A stretch of DNA of 64,000 nt from Synechococcus sp. RS9916 (GCF_000153825.1 NZ_DS022299.1:1824869-1888868); one strand, 5' to 3'; positions 7,371 to 17,011 are shown, numbered from the stretch's first letter. The notes: a model not told the origin generated them from the sequence alone. A program made the numbers and translations.

Positions 7371-8486
7371 ATGACCACCGCCAGTCCATCCTCTGAACCG
7401 GTGCTGATCCTCGGCGGCGGATTGATGGGGCTCGCGATCGCCCATCAACTGGCCCGGCGTGGCATCGCGGTGACCGTGCTCAGCCGGCGCCGCAGCGAAG
7501 CAGCAGGATTCGTCGCGGCTGGAATGCTGGCGCCCCATGCGGAAGGGCTCAGTGGACCGTTGCTGCAACTCGGACAGTTAAGTCTCGGCCGGGTCTCCAG
7601 CTGGGTCGCGCAAATCGAAGCCGACAGTGGCCTGCCCTGCGGCCTGCGCTCCACCGGCATCGTGGTGCCGTTTCGCAGCGAAGACGAACGGGATCAGTAC
7701 CCCACGGCGGCCTTCGGAGAACCCCTCAACCGCGAACAACTGCTGCAGGAGTTGCCCGGCCTGGCACCGGCCTGGACCGCCGGACTGCTCTTCGCCCAGG
7801 ACGGACAGATCGACAACCGCCGCCAGTTGATGCGCGCCCTGGAAAGCGCCTGTGTGGACCGGGGGGTGCACTTCCAGGAAGGAGTGGAAGTGTTGGACCT
7901 GCTGCGCGACCAAAACAGCCGCCTGACAGGGGTCCGCACCTGCGACTCCGAGGGGCATGAAACAACCCTGATGTGCAGCACAGCCGTGCTCTGCAGCGGT
8001 GCATGGAGTGGCCAACTCCTGCCGGAACTGCCGGTGTTTCCCGTCAAAGGCCAGATGCTTTCGCTGCAAACGCCCCGGGGGGCTCTGCGGCGGGTGATCT
8101 TCGGGCCAGGCACCTATCTGGTGCCCCGGGAAGACGGCCTCGTGGTGGTGGGCGCCACCTCCGAACGTGACGCTGGATTCAGCGAAGGGCTCACGCCCCA
8201 GGGTCAGACCACCCTGAAACAGGGCATCGCCGCCTTATTACCGGAGGCCATCCACTGGCCACCGATGGAGCGCTGGTGGGGTTTCCGGCCCTGCACCCCT
8301 GATGAGGGACCTCTCCTGGGCGCCTGCGCAATCCAAGGGCTCTGGCTGGCCTGTGGGCATCACCGCAACGGCGTGCTGATGGCCAGTGCCACCTCAGAAC
8401 TGATCGCGGACTTGGCCAGTGGCAGCACACCCCGAAGCGATCTCGCGGCCTTGCTGCCGTGCTTCCGTTGGGATCGGTGGCTGTAA
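7371..8486 (+). CDS. thiO: Glycine oxidase / FAD-dependent amino acid oxidase ThiO
   Basis: ThiO oxidises glycine to iminoglycine, the precursor of the thiazole ring of thiamine. The start at 7371 (MTTASPSSEP) is chosen because the FAD-binding Rossmann strand follows at once (VLILGGGLMGLAIAHQLARR); the frame is open upstream but that part is antisense to gatB. Later D-amino-acid-oxidase family signatures are VAAGMLAPHAEG, FPVKGQMLSLQ, GATSERDAGF, and a C-terminal GLWLACGHHRNGVLMA flavin-binding segment. Length (371 residues) is usual. The gap to gatB is ~97 bp, and the export operon starts 65 bp downstream, so readthrough is possible but a functional link is not evident. Confidence 0.9.
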   Translation: MTTASPSSEPVLILGGGLMGLAIAHQLARRGIAVTVLSRRRSEAAGFVAAGMLAPHAEGLSGPLLQLGQLSLGRVSSWVAQIEADSGLPCGLRSTGIVVPFRSEDERDQYPTAAFGEPLNREQLLQELPGLAPAWTAGLLFAQDGQIDNRRQLMRALESACVDRGVHFQEGVEVLDLLRDQNSRLTGVRTCDSEGHETTLMCSTAVLCSGAWSGQLLPELPVFPVKGQMLSLQTPRGALRRVIFGPGTYLVPREDGLVVVGATSERDAGFSEGLTPQGQTTLKQGIAALLPEAIHWPPMERWWGFRPCTPDEGPLLGACAIQGLWLACGHHRNGVLMASATSELIADLASGSTPRSDLAALLPCFRWDRWL

Positions 8487-8551
8487 CAGCGAGAACTGAC
8501 CATCCTGTGGGGGTCCGCCGCTGACAGTTCTGGCAGACAGCATCGAGATCC

Positions 8552-9565
8552 ATGCCGTCGTTGAGCCTTTTTGACCATGCCAGCCCAGCACTGCTGGAAT
8601 GGATCAAGAGCGCCGGAACCTCCAGAACCTTGGAAGCCGGCAGCACGCTGATCCGGGAAGGTCAAGCCAGTGAATGCTTGTCCGTTCTCCTCAACGGCAG
8701 CCTCTCGGTCACCACCACCAACCACCAAGAGATTCAAGACCAGCTGGCGACTCTCAGCCCCGGCAGTCTGGTGGGAGAAATGAGCTGGCTGGAGCAACGT
8801 CCCGCTGTAGCCACCGTCACCGCTCCTGAAGCCAGCACCGTGCTCGAGCTCCCGGTGCGACAGCTGGAGCGCTTCGACGAGGAGTCTCCTGCCCTGGCCG
8901 CCGAGCTGCATCAGCTGATCGCCCAGAAACTGGCGCTTCAGATTCAGGAGCAGAACGCCTGGGTCCATCGGCTGAGCAATGAACCGGCCCCAGTGGAAGC
9001 CCTGCGCAAGGTGTTGGTGTTGTTTGCCCAACTCCACGAACAGGATGTGCATCACCTGGCACAACTCGGGCGCGTGCAGAAGCTCATGCCTGACGCCGTC
9101 CTGCTGCATCAGGGCGAGCCTGTACCCGCTCTGTATCTGGTGCTCAGCGGTGAGGCAGAGATCCTGCTCCACCTGACTGGAACGACGCAGATGGTGGGAA
9201 GCTCCAGACGGGGCGAGTTGCTGGGCGAGATGAGCCTGCTGCTGAAGAAGCAAGACGGCGCCGCCGCCAGCGTCCACACCGCTGCGGGCATGGATGTGCT
9301 CGCCATCGACCTCCAGCAGCTCCAAGCTGCTTTGGAACGTGATCCCAAGTTGGCGTCTCGCTTCTACCGGGGCCTGGCCTGCATGTTGTCCCAACGGAGC
9401 AGGGATCAACTGTTGAGTCATCAACGTGCCGCGGCCAGCCAGCAGGCCGAATTGGATGCCATCGATCGGCTTGACCTCAGCGAGCTGGCGGCCATCAGCC
9501 GAGCAGCGCGCCACTTTGATTGGCTCTGCCGACACTTTCAAACCGGCGAGGCGGCGTCCGCATGA
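8552..9565 (+). CDS. Protein with two degenerate cyclic-nucleotide-binding folds, first gene of export operon
   Basis: 337 residues with two Crp-like cNMP-binding folds (residues ~1-110 and ~165-290) and no DNA-binding helix-turn-helix. The phosphate-binding cassettes are changed: domain 1 reads GEMSWLEQRPAVATV (residues 75-89), with Ala where CRP has its phosphate-binding Arg; domain 2 reads GEMSLLLKKQDGAAASV, also without Arg. Canonical cAMP binding therefore looks unlikely. The stop overlaps the start of the ABC transporter (ATGA), implying translational coupling. Its role is probably to assist or regulate the exporter; this is inference from position. Confidence 0.85.
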   Translation: MPSLSLFDHASPALLEWIKSAGTSRTLEAGSTLIREGQASECLSVLLNGSLSVTTTNHQEIQDQLATLSPGSLVGEMSWLEQRPAVATVTAPEASTVLELPVRQLERFDEESPALAAELHQLIAQKLALQIQEQNAWVHRLSNEPAPVEALRKVLVLFAQLHEQDVHHLAQLGRVQKLMPDAVLLHQGEPVPALYLVLSGEAEILLHLTGTTQMVGSSRRGELLGEMSLLLKKQDGAAASVHTAAGMDVLAIDLQQLQAALERDPKLASRFYRGLACMLSQRSRDQLLSHQRAAASQQAELDAIDRLDLSELAAISRAARHFDWLCRHFQTGEAASA

Positions 9566-12297
9566 ACTGGGAGGCCGGCAGCGAACACGACTGGCCCACG
9601 ACGCCGTTTCGGGTCCTCGACGGCGACCTGCTGTTGGTGGTCAGCGGTGACCAAAGCTTCGGGGTGCTGCGCCTGGATCGAACCCATCTCTATCCAGGGC
9701 TCTCGGCCCCGGGCGATGCACCGATTCGTCTGAGCCTGCGAGCCATCCAGACGACGCGGCTGGAGCACGTGCCGGGAGGAGAGTGCGGTGAAGGGCTGAT
9801 CTGGCTGGATGTCCACATCAGCCAAGACCTGGGCATCCCCGCATCAGCCGCCCCGAGCAGCACCCAGCTCATCCACAAACTCGCCCAGCTGCATGCCCAG
9901 GCTGAGCAGCATCACCGGACGGTGGTGACTGCCCACCAACCCCTGAATGCAGCCAGTGAATGGCAGCTGTTCCAGACCATGGAACAGAGCAACGGCGATA
10001 GCGCCGCGGAGGCGGGTGATCCGGCAGCCCGCCCACACGACCAGCACAACGATCCTGTGCTGCGGGCGCTGCAGTTAGTCAGTGGCGATCAAGCAACCCT
10101 TCTGCCCATGGCCCCCCGCCTGGAGACCCAGGATCCACGCCAACGGCTGCAACAGCTGCTGGACCGCACCGATCTGTTCTGCCGGGATGTGCTGATCAAT
10201 CCGGAGGATCTCCAGCAGGACTGTGGCGATCTGATCGGTTTTCTCGACGGAAGCGAAGCCCACAACAGCGACGTGGTGGTGCTCCAATCCACCCGCAAGG
10301 GCTACCGAGCCTGGCAGCCGAGCCGCATGGCCGAACCCGAACCCCTGGAGCACTGTTCGGCATGGCTGAACAACCTGTCACCACGGATGGTGAGCATCAG
10401 CCCCGCCTTCCGCCCCCAAGACCTCACCACCATTGGCCTCCTACGGTTTGCCTACGGCAAGCCCCGCCACACCACACGCTTTGTGATCGGCGGTCTGCTG
10501 CTGGGCGTCGTGATCGGTTTCCTGCTGGCCATCGGCCGCGACGTGGGAGCAGCCCGCTGGATCTTCGGGATGGGCATCACCGGACTGCTCACAGGCACCT
10601 GCCTCGGCGTGCTGAGTGGAGGATTCCGGCTGGGTGTGGGCGTGATGCTGCTCTCCACCCTGCTGTCGTTGCTGACGCCCACCTTCAACACGGTGATCAC
10701 CAACCAAGCCCTGCCGGATCGCGACCTGGGCCTGTTGCTGCAGATCAGCCTGATCCTGATGGCCGCCGGCATCACCCGGGTGTGCTTCGAGTGGGTGAAG
10801 AGCCGAGCCCTGCAGCTCAGCCAGCAACGGGGAGCTGCCCGCTCACAGCTGGCCGGCATGCACCGCCTGTTGCGGCTCCCCACAGACTTCTTCCGCCAAC
10901 GCAACGTCGGCGATCTGCAACTGCGCTTCGGTGCCCTGGACGAACTGCGCGGTGAAATCCAGCAACTGCTGGAGGGAGGACTGCTGCGGGTTGTGCTCAC
11001 CAGCCTCTACATCTTGTTCATGCTGCGCATCAGCGTGAAACTGACCGCCCTTGCCCTGGTGGTGGCAGCCCTGATCCTGGTGCCCACCGCTCTGATCGGC
11101 TGGCAAGCCCGCCCGCTGCAACGCCACCAGGAAGAAGCCGAAGGGCAGGCCCAAAGCCGCAATCTGGAGTTGATCGGTTCGGTGGCCAAACTGCGCCTTG
11201 CTGGTGCGGAAACTGGCGCCGCCCGTTGGTGGGGCGAGGAGTTTCAAAAGATCGTTGCACTGGAAAACGCCCTCGATGCCAAAGAGGCAACCGCCTCCCT
11301 GCTGAGAGCGGTGATGCCCAATCTGGGCACCTTGCTGGTGTACGTCGTGATCACGCGCCTGATCGCCGAAGCGGCCAGCAGCCCCAGCCTCAGTGCGCCC
11401 AATGTGGGGCAACTGCTGGGCTTCTTCTCCGCCTTCGGCACCTTCATCGGCGCTGCAGCCGGTTTCGCGGGACTGTTGATCGGCGCTCTCGACATGCCGG
11501 TGATCTATGAGCGGGCCAAGCCAATCCTGGAAACCGCCACCGAAACGGCCGAACGCAAAGACGAGGCGGCCCCACTCAACGGCCACATCCAGCTGGATCG
11601 CATCAGCTACCGCTATGCCCCCGAGCTGCCCCTGGTGCTTGACGGCGTCAGCCTTGAAGCGCGTGCAGGGGAGCAGCTGGCGATCGTCGGTCCCTCCGGA
11701 TCCGGGAAGTCCACCTTGGTGCGCCTGCTGCTGGGCTTCGCCAGCCCGGAGGACGGCACAATCCGCTTCGATGGTCAACCCCTGAACGGCCTGCGTCTGG
11801 ACAGCGTGCGCCGCCAGATCGGCACGGTGCTGCAGACCAACAGCCTGTTCACCGGCACCTTGATGGAAGCGATCGCCGGGGGAGCCGTGATCACCGAACA
11901 GGAGGCGTGGCATGCAGCGGAACTAGCGGGCTTGGCCGATGAGATCCAGGCCATGCCCATGGGTCTTCAGACGATGGTTCCGGAGGGGGGTGGCACGTTG
12001 TCCGGCGGGCAGCGTCAACGGGTCGCGATCGCCCGCGCCCTGGTGCGCCGTCCCCGCATCCTGATCTTCGATGAAGCCACCAGTGCCCTCGACAACCGCA
12101 CCCAAGCGATCGTCACCGAAAGCCTGCAATCCCTGGCCATCACCCGGATCGTGATCGCCCATCGCCTCAGCACCATCCGCCAGGCCGATCAGATTGTGGT
12201 GCTCGACCACGGGCAGGTGCAGGAGCGGGGAAGTTGCGAGACCCTGATGCAGAACCAGGGGCTGTTCTTCCGAATGATGGAGAGGCAGTTCACATGA
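9562..12297 (+). CDS. NHLP-type peptide export ABC transporter, permease/ATPase
   Basis: 911 residues. The ATG at 9562 (MNWEAGSEHDW) overlaps the previous stop. An N-terminal ~290-residue domain unlike ordinary exporters is followed by a six-helix ABC membrane region (first helices near FVIGGLLLGVVIGFLLAIG) and an ATPase. Walker A is GPSGSGKSTLV, the signature is LSGGQRQRVAIARAL, Walker B is ILIFDEATSALD and the H-loop is IVIAHRLST. The large N-terminal extension and its pairing with a HlyD protein and a C39-ABC protein match the NHLP (nitrile hydratase leader peptide) microcin/bacteriocin export systems. It probably sits in the inner membrane as a partner of the 13415-15562 transporter. No substrate is encoded beside it. 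Confidence 0.85.
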   Translation: MNWEAGSEHDWPTTPFRVLDGDLLLVVSGDQSFGVLRLDRTHLYPGLSAPGDAPIRLSLRAIQTTRLEHVPGGECGEGLIWLDVHISQDLGIPASAAPSSTQLIHKLAQLHAQAEQHHRTVVTAHQPLNAASEWQLFQTMEQSNGDSAAEAGDPAARPHDQHNDPVLRALQLVSGDQATLLPMAPRLETQDPRQRLQQLLDRTDLFCRDVLINPEDLQQDCGDLIGFLDGSEAHNSDVVVLQSTRKGYRAWQPSRMAEPEPLEHCSAWLNNLSPRMVSISPAFRPQDLTTIGLLRFAYGKPRHTTRFVIGGLLLGVVIGFLLAIGRDVGAARWIFGMGITGLLTGTCLGVLSGGFRLGVGVMLLSTLLSLLTPTFNTVITNQALPDRDLGLLLQISLILMAAGITRVCFEWVKSRALQLSQQRGAARSQLAGMHRLLRLPTDFFRQRNVGDLQLRFGALDELRGEIQQLLEGGLLRVVLTSLYILFMLRISVKLTALALVVAALILVPTALIGWQARPLQRHQEEAEGQAQSRNLELIGSVAKLRLAGAETGAARWWGEEFQKIVALENALDAKEATASLLRAVMPNLGTLLVYVVITRLIAEAASSPSLSAPNVGQLLGFFSAFGTFIGAAAGFAGLLIGALDMPVIYERAKPILETATETAERKDEAAPLNGHIQLDRISYRYAPELPLVLDGVSLEARAGEQLAIVGPSGSGKSTLVRLLLGFASPEDGTIRFDGQPLNGLRLDSVRRQIGTVLQTNSLFTGTLMEAIAGGAVITEQEAWHAAELAGLADEIQAMPMGLQTMVPEGGGTLSGGQRQRVAIARALVRRPRILIFDEATSALDNRTQAIVTESLQSLAITRIVIAHRLSTIRQADQIVVLDHGQVQERGSCETLMQNQGLFFRMMERQFT

Positions 12298-13415
12298 GCC
12301 TGTTTCGCAAGAACGCACTGGATGCCCTCTCCAGTCCCGAACAACTGGATCAACCCCTGCGGCTCCTGCGGCCGGGGCAATGGCTCCTGCTCCTATCCCT
12401 TGGGGGGTTCTGCGTCACCATCGCCGTCTGGTCAGTGTTTGGCCGGCTGCCCGTGCGCATTAGCGGCAAGGGCGTGCTGATTCGCACCAACAGCCTCACG
12501 GTGGTGCAGAGCGAAACGGCCGGGCGCCTGCTGGAGCTGAACAACGACATCGGTGACTGCGTGAAACGCGGCCAATTGATGGCTCGGATCGACCCGGTGA
12601 GCCAGGAGGTGAGCAAACAGGAAGCGAGGCTGCAGCTCCAGCAACTGATCGATCAAGACCAACAGGAAGATCAGCTCGGTGCCATCCGAATCCGTCAACA
12701 GAAAGCGGAGATCGCTCGGATCCGCAACCTGGTGAAGTCTGGAGCCATCTCCCTCGATCAACTGAGCCAGCGCGAGAAAGAGCTCAGCAGCCTGGTGGAT
12801 TCCCTCGAAGCGCGGGATGGTCAGCGGGAGCAGCAAATCCAACAGCAACGGGCGCGCATCAACGCCCGTGATGAGGAGATCAAGCGCATTGCTCAGATCC
12901 GCGCCCCGATCGATGGTTGCGTGGTCGACCGCAATGTGCACCGCGGGGAAGTGCTCCAGGCCGGCAGCCCTGTGTTCACCCTGGATGCTCAAAACGGCCA
13001 ACAGCCCCTGGAGAGCCTGGCCTTCTTCCCGGCAGGAGATGGCAAACGCCTGAACGTGGGCCAGCGCGTCCGCATCAGCCCTGCGAGCACCAAACAGCAA
13101 CGCCATGGCGGCATCGACGGCGTAGTGCTGTCGATTCGCCAACTGCCCGTGAATGACACCGCCCTGATCAAACGGCTCGGCCTCGAATCGCTGCTGGAAG
13201 CCGTGCGCACCGAGCCGAAGGGCCCGCTGATCGAGGTCAAAACCTCCCTTCAGACGGACCCGAGCACCATCAGCGGTTACGACTGGGGCGGTGGACCGGG
13301 CCCGGCACTACAACTCAGTGCAGGGACCCCCACGGACGTGCGCGTGCTGGTGGAAGAACGCCGACCGATCAGCTACGTGATTCCGATTCTGCGGGATCTA
13401 ACGGGGATCTACTGA
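12294..13415 (+). CDS. HlyD-type periplasmic adaptor of NHLP export system
   Basis: 373 residues from the ATG at 12294 (MSLFRKNALDALSS), overlapping the preceding stop as ATGA. One membrane helix (WLLLLSLGGFCVTIAVWSVF) is followed by a barrel-sandwich lipoyl-like half (GKGVLIRTNSLTVVQSETAG...GDCVKRGQLMARI). A long glutamine/arginine-rich coiled coil spans residues ~110-200, then comes the second lipoyl half (IRAPIDGCVVDRNVHRGEVL). This is the membrane-fusion protein layout of type I and NHLP secretion. The C-terminal third has an insertion before the final barrel. It would bridge the inner-membrane transporters to an outer-membrane channel; no TolC gene is in the window. Confidence 0.88.
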   Translation: MSLFRKNALDALSSPEQLDQPLRLLRPGQWLLLLSLGGFCVTIAVWSVFGRLPVRISGKGVLIRTNSLTVVQSETAGRLLELNNDIGDCVKRGQLMARIDPVSQEVSKQEARLQLQQLIDQDQQEDQLGAIRIRQQKAEIARIRNLVKSGAISLDQLSQREKELSSLVDSLEARDGQREQQIQQQRARINARDEEIKRIAQIRAPIDGCVVDRNVHRGEVLQAGSPVFTLDAQNGQQPLESLAFFPAGDGKRLNVGQRVRISPASTKQQRHGGIDGVVLSIRQLPVNDTALIKRLGLESLLEAVRTEPKGPLIEVKTSLQTDPSTISGYDWGGGPGPALQLSAGTPTDVRVLVEERRPISYVIPILRDLTGIY

Positions 13416-15562
13416 TGGTGCGCACGCCGACCGTGCTGCAGATGGAGAACACCGAATGCGGTGCCGCCTCCCTGAGCATCGTTCTGCAGCATTACGGGCG
13501 CTACGTCCCCCTCACCCAACTGCGAGAGCTCTGCGGCGTGTCCCGCGATGGCAGTGATGCCGCCAATCTGATCCTCGCAGCCCGCAGCCTGGGCCTCGAC
13601 GCCAAGGGGTTTAAAAAGGGCATCGCCGCCCTGGAGGAGGTCAAGCCCCCGGCAATTCTGTTCTGGGAGTTCAATCACTTCCTGGTGTTCGAGGGCTTTC
13701 GCGGCGATCGGGTCGCCCTCAACGACCCCGCCTTGGGTCCGCGCACGGTGAGCCGTGAGGAGTTCGATCGCAGTTACACCGGCATCGTGCTGACGCTGGA
13801 ACCAGGGCCGGAGTTCCAACGGGGTGGCCGGGCCCCATCACCGTGGCCGATCGTGGGGCGCCGGCTGAGCAGCGAGCCGATGGGGGCGCTGTTCATCGCG
13901 ATCGCCGGCCTGCTGTTGATCCTTCCCCAACTGGTGATGCCGGTGTTCGCCCAGATCTACCTGGATGAGGTGATCGGCAATGCCATGAACCACTGGCTGA
14001 AGCCCATGCTTTGGGCCATGGCCCTCACCATCGGCCTGCAAGTGGTGCTGCAGCATCTGCAGCTGGTGGGGACCCGCAGCCTGGAGAAACGGCTAACCCG
14101 CCGCTTTGCCATCGGCTTCGAGCATCAGATCCTCGCCCTGCCCGAACGCTTCTACAGCCAACGTCATGCGTCCGACATCGCCAGTCGGATGGGCATCAAC
14201 GCCAACATCGCCGAATTCATCGGCGGTCAGCTGATCCCCATGGCGACGGGGCTGGTGCTGTTGGTCTTCTACCTGATCCTCACCTTCCTCTACAGCCCCT
14301 GGCTGGGGCTGCTGATCCTCACCACCACCGCCATCAATGCATTGGTGGTGCAGCGCAACCTGCGCACCCAGAAAGACGCCAACCTTGCCCTACAGAAGGA
14401 TGCGGCAAAAAGCGGCGCGGTGGTGGTAGGCGCCATGCGCGACATCGAAACCATCAAGGCCGCTGCCCTGGAACACGATGTGTTCCGCCGCTTTGCCGGC
14501 TACCAGAGCCGCCTGCTCAACACGCTGCAGGCCCTGCAGCTGCGCAATGCCCGCCTGCGCCTAATCCCCAACGGACTCACCACCTTCAACGAAGTGGCCG
14601 TGCTGCTGCTGGGCTTCCTGCTGGTGATCCGGGGCGATCTGACCCTAGGCATGCTGCTGGCAGCCCAGACCATTGCCTTCAGCCTCAAAGGCCAGATCGA
14701 AAGCGTGATTGGATTTGTGCAACAACTTCCAGGTTTTGAAGCCGGCGTCCTGCGCCTGGAGGACGTGCTTGAGCAACCCCGAGATCCTTTGCTCGATGAC
14801 ACGAGCAGAACCGATGCCAATACGGCACCAACACGCTTGAGCGGGAAGATCGAAATCGACGCCCTGCGCTACGGCTTCACAGCCATTCAGGCACCGTTGA
14901 TCGACGGGTTGTCGCTGACCATTCAGCCCGGCATGCGCGTGGCCCTGGTGGGCGGCAGCGGCAGCGGCAAAAGCACCTTGGCCAAATTGCTAGCCGGTCT
15001 GCATCAACCCACGGGTGGCACGATCCGCTACGACGGCCATACCTTGCTGGAGCTGCCGCGCTCGGTGGCGGTGGCCTCCCTGGCAATGGTGCAGCAGGAG
15101 ATCCAGCTGTTTGGTTGCAGCGTGCGCGACAACCTCAGTCTCTGGAACCGAGCCATCAGTGACGCTGCACTGCTGGACGCCTGCCGTGATGCAGAGGTGT
15201 TGGACGTTGTGCGAGGGCTGCCGGACGGGCTCGACACCCAGCTCAGCGAAGGGGGCCGCAACCTCTCCGGCGGCCAACGTCAACGGCTGGAGTTAGCCCG
15301 CGCCCTGGTGAACAACCCGAGCATCCTGATCATGGATGAGGCCACATCCGCCCTGGATGCCGAAACGGAGCGCAAGCTGATCGCCAACCTCGCCAGGCGC
15401 GGCTGCACCCAAATCATCGTGGCCCACCGCTTGAGCACCATCCGTGACGCCGATCTGATCTTGGTGATGGAACAGGGCCAGGTGATTCAACGGGGCACGC
15501 ACGCCCAACTCGTGCAAGACACCGCTGGGGCCTATGCCCAACTGCTCAGCGAAGTGAGCTGA
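13415..15562 (+). CDS. ABC transporter with N-terminal C39 leader peptidase (NHLP type)
   Basis: 715 residues; its ATG shares one base with the previous stop (TGATG). Residues ~1-135 are a C39 cysteine peptidase with the full catalytic set visible: Gln9 and Cys15 in LQMENTECGAASL, His88 in FNHFLVF and Asp104 in ALNDP. This domain cleaves double-glycine leader peptides during export. The membrane region spans ~150-440, followed by an ATPase with Walker A GGSGSGKSTLA, signature LSGGQRQRLELARAL, Walker B ILIMDEATSALD and H-loop IIVAHRLST. It is the maturation/export engine of the operon 8552-15562. The operon lacks a precursor peptide or modification enzyme, so the cargo must be encoded elsewhere or this exports something other than a bacteriocin. 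Confidence 0.9.
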   Translation: MVRTPTVLQMENTECGAASLSIVLQHYGRYVPLTQLRELCGVSRDGSDAANLILAARSLGLDAKGFKKGIAALEEVKPPAILFWEFNHFLVFEGFRGDRVALNDPALGPRTVSREEFDRSYTGIVLTLEPGPEFQRGGRAPSPWPIVGRRLSSEPMGALFIAIAGLLLILPQLVMPVFAQIYLDEVIGNAMNHWLKPMLWAMALTIGLQVVLQHLQLVGTRSLEKRLTRRFAIGFEHQILALPERFYSQRHASDIASRMGINANIAEFIGGQLIPMATGLVLLVFYLILTFLYSPWLGLLILTTTAINALVVQRNLRTQKDANLALQKDAAKSGAVVVGAMRDIETIKAAALEHDVFRRFAGYQSRLLNTLQALQLRNARLRLIPNGLTTFNEVAVLLLGFLLVIRGDLTLGMLLAAQTIAFSLKGQIESVIGFVQQLPGFEAGVLRLEDVLEQPRDPLLDDTSRTDANTAPTRLSGKIEIDALRYGFTAIQAPLIDGLSLTIQPGMRVALVGGSGSGKSTLAKLLAGLHQPTGGTIRYDGHTLLELPRSVAVASLAMVQQEIQLFGCSVRDNLSLWNRAISDAALLDACRDAEVLDVVRGLPDGLDTQLSEGGRNLSGGQRQRLELARALVNNPSILIMDEATSALDAETERKLIANLARRGCTQIIVAHRLSTIRDADLILVMEQGQVIQRGTHAQLVQDTAGAYAQLLSEVS

Positions 15563-15577
15563 GTCAAACGAGCCTGA

Positions 15578-17011
15578 TCAACGCGTTGACACCGCAAACA
15601 GATTGACGCCGGCTTCCTCTAAGCGGCATTGCGTAGTGCCCGGAGCGAACCCTGCAGCCTCCGCCAGGCGCACCATGTCGCCCTCATCCCGGTGAATCAG
15701 TCGCCAATCGAGCAGGTGATCCATCAATCCGCGCGTGGGATTGCTGGTGTGGAAATTGCCCAGGATGGATCGCCCACCTGGCGCGAGACACCCGCGCATC
15801 CAGGTCTGCAAGCGCGTCACGATCCGATCATCGAAGTAATCAATCAAGCCGATGGAATAGATCAGGTGCTGGGGCTCCAACTCCAACTGCTGACGGCCGA
15901 TGCAGAGGTGGAGCAGGTTGCGGCGTTCCAGGCGCACCACCGACGCAAGCCCTTCACGCTGCAGCCGCTCGCGCACGTACTCCAACGCCTGCTGATCCAC
16001 ATCCACCAGGGTGAAGCGCACCTGGGATGCCAGCTCAGGATCCTGCAGAAGGATGTCGAAAACCTCCGCTGCAGGGCCGCAGGCCAGGCTGGTCACCCGT
16101 AGAGGTCTCTGAGCAGTGAGGGTGAGAGCCCGCTGCAACTCCTCACGCAACAACCCTCGCCGGTTGCGCACCGCCTGCGCTGCCGGTTGGTTGAGAAAAC
16201 AGCGGTCCAGAAGCGTGCCGAGCTCCCCAGCCCCGCCTGGCTCATCGGCATACATCCAGGCGATTGTGAGAAAGTCCCCGGCATAGCCCCTCGGCTTGCG
16301 ATACATCCGTTCAGCGGAACGGGTCAGCAGCAGATAGGGCAACAGTTCGAGGCGCAAGGCCTGAAGGGCCGGGCTCTCAGGTGCCGGGGTCTCGCCTGAC
16401 AGGGGCGGGAAGAGGCTGCCGGTGAGACGCACCAAGGTGTCGAAAGCCGCCGTCAGATCCCTCCGCATCACCGGATCAGGGGTACTGCGGCGTAGATCCA
16501 CCTCCACCGCGGCCGCACATTGCTTGAACCGCTGCACCGCTGCAGCCAGGGGTTCGGGCATCAACGACGCCGCCCCGTGTCCAGCCACGCCATCGCGCAT
16601 TTGGGAATGGGTCTGGAGCAGCAAGCGCTGGGCATTGATGGCCGCCAAAGCGCGAAACAGTTGTTGCCCATGGCCAGGATCTCGATCCATCAAGGTCTCG
16701 AGGCCCTGGCGAGACAAGCGCAGGGCTTCCACAGGCTCCAGGGCAATCACACTGGCCCGAGCCACTCCGCCCAGCAGATAGGAGATATCGCCGATCACAC
16801 TGCCTGGACCCAGCAGCGGCCCCGGGGAATCCACCAGATCGGCCCATCGGGCCTGAACCACACCCGACGAGATCAGCAGCAACCCATCGACTGACTCACC
16901 TTCCTGCACCAGGCACGCCCCGGGGGCAAAGCTGCAGGGCTCGACATCAGCGAATGCCTGATCAACCGCCCCGTCCAGGGCCTGCAACAACAGCAGCGAT
17001 TCAGCATTCAC
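15578..17011 (-). CDS. cNMP-fold protein fused to class I SAM methyltransferase
   Basis: 477 residues with a GTG start (MNAESLLLLQ). Residues ~15-135 are a Crp-like cNMP fold whose cassette reads GDISYLLGGVARASV (74-88): Asp replaces the usual Glu and the Arg is shifted by one, so ligand binding is doubtful. The C-terminal ~200 residues are a Rossmann methyltransferase (SLACGPAAEVFDILL, then FTLVDVDQQALEYV and IYSIGLIDYFDD); the middle, with RKPRGYAGDF, is common to this methyltransferase group. Substrate unknown. It ends 15 bases from the exporter's stop on the other strand. Upstream it abuts the ndk terminator, leaving almost no room for a promoter, so it probably depends on readthrough or a promoter within that short gap. 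Confidence 0.85.
   Translation of the reverse strand: MNAESLLLLQALDGAVDQAFADVEPCSFAPGACLVQEGESVDGLLLISSGVVQARWADLVDSPGPLLGPGSVIGDISYLLGGVARASVIALEPVEALRLSRQGLETLMDRDPGHGQQLFRALAAINAQRLLLQTHSQMRDGVAGHGAASLMPEPLAAAVQRFKQCAAAVEVDLRRSTPDPVMRRDLTAAFDTLVRLTGSLFPPLSGETPAPESPALQALRLELLPYLLLTRSAERMYRKPRGYAGDFLTIAWMYADEPGGAGELGTLLDRCFLNQPAAQAVRNRRGLLREELQRALTLTAQRPLRVTSLACGPAAEVFDILLQDPELASQVRFTLVDVDQQALEYVRERLQREGLASVVRLERRNLLHLCIGRQQLELEPQHLIYSIGLIDYFDDRIVTRLQTWMRGCLAPGGRSILGNFHTSNPTRGLMDHLLDWRLIHRDEGDMVRLAEAAGFAPGTTQCRLEEAGVNLFAVSTR

Noticed and set aside
8486-15600. Leader-peptide precursor gene next to the NHLP-type export operon
   Set aside because: No short ORF with a ribosome site and a Gly-Gly leader end was found in the operon's small gaps.
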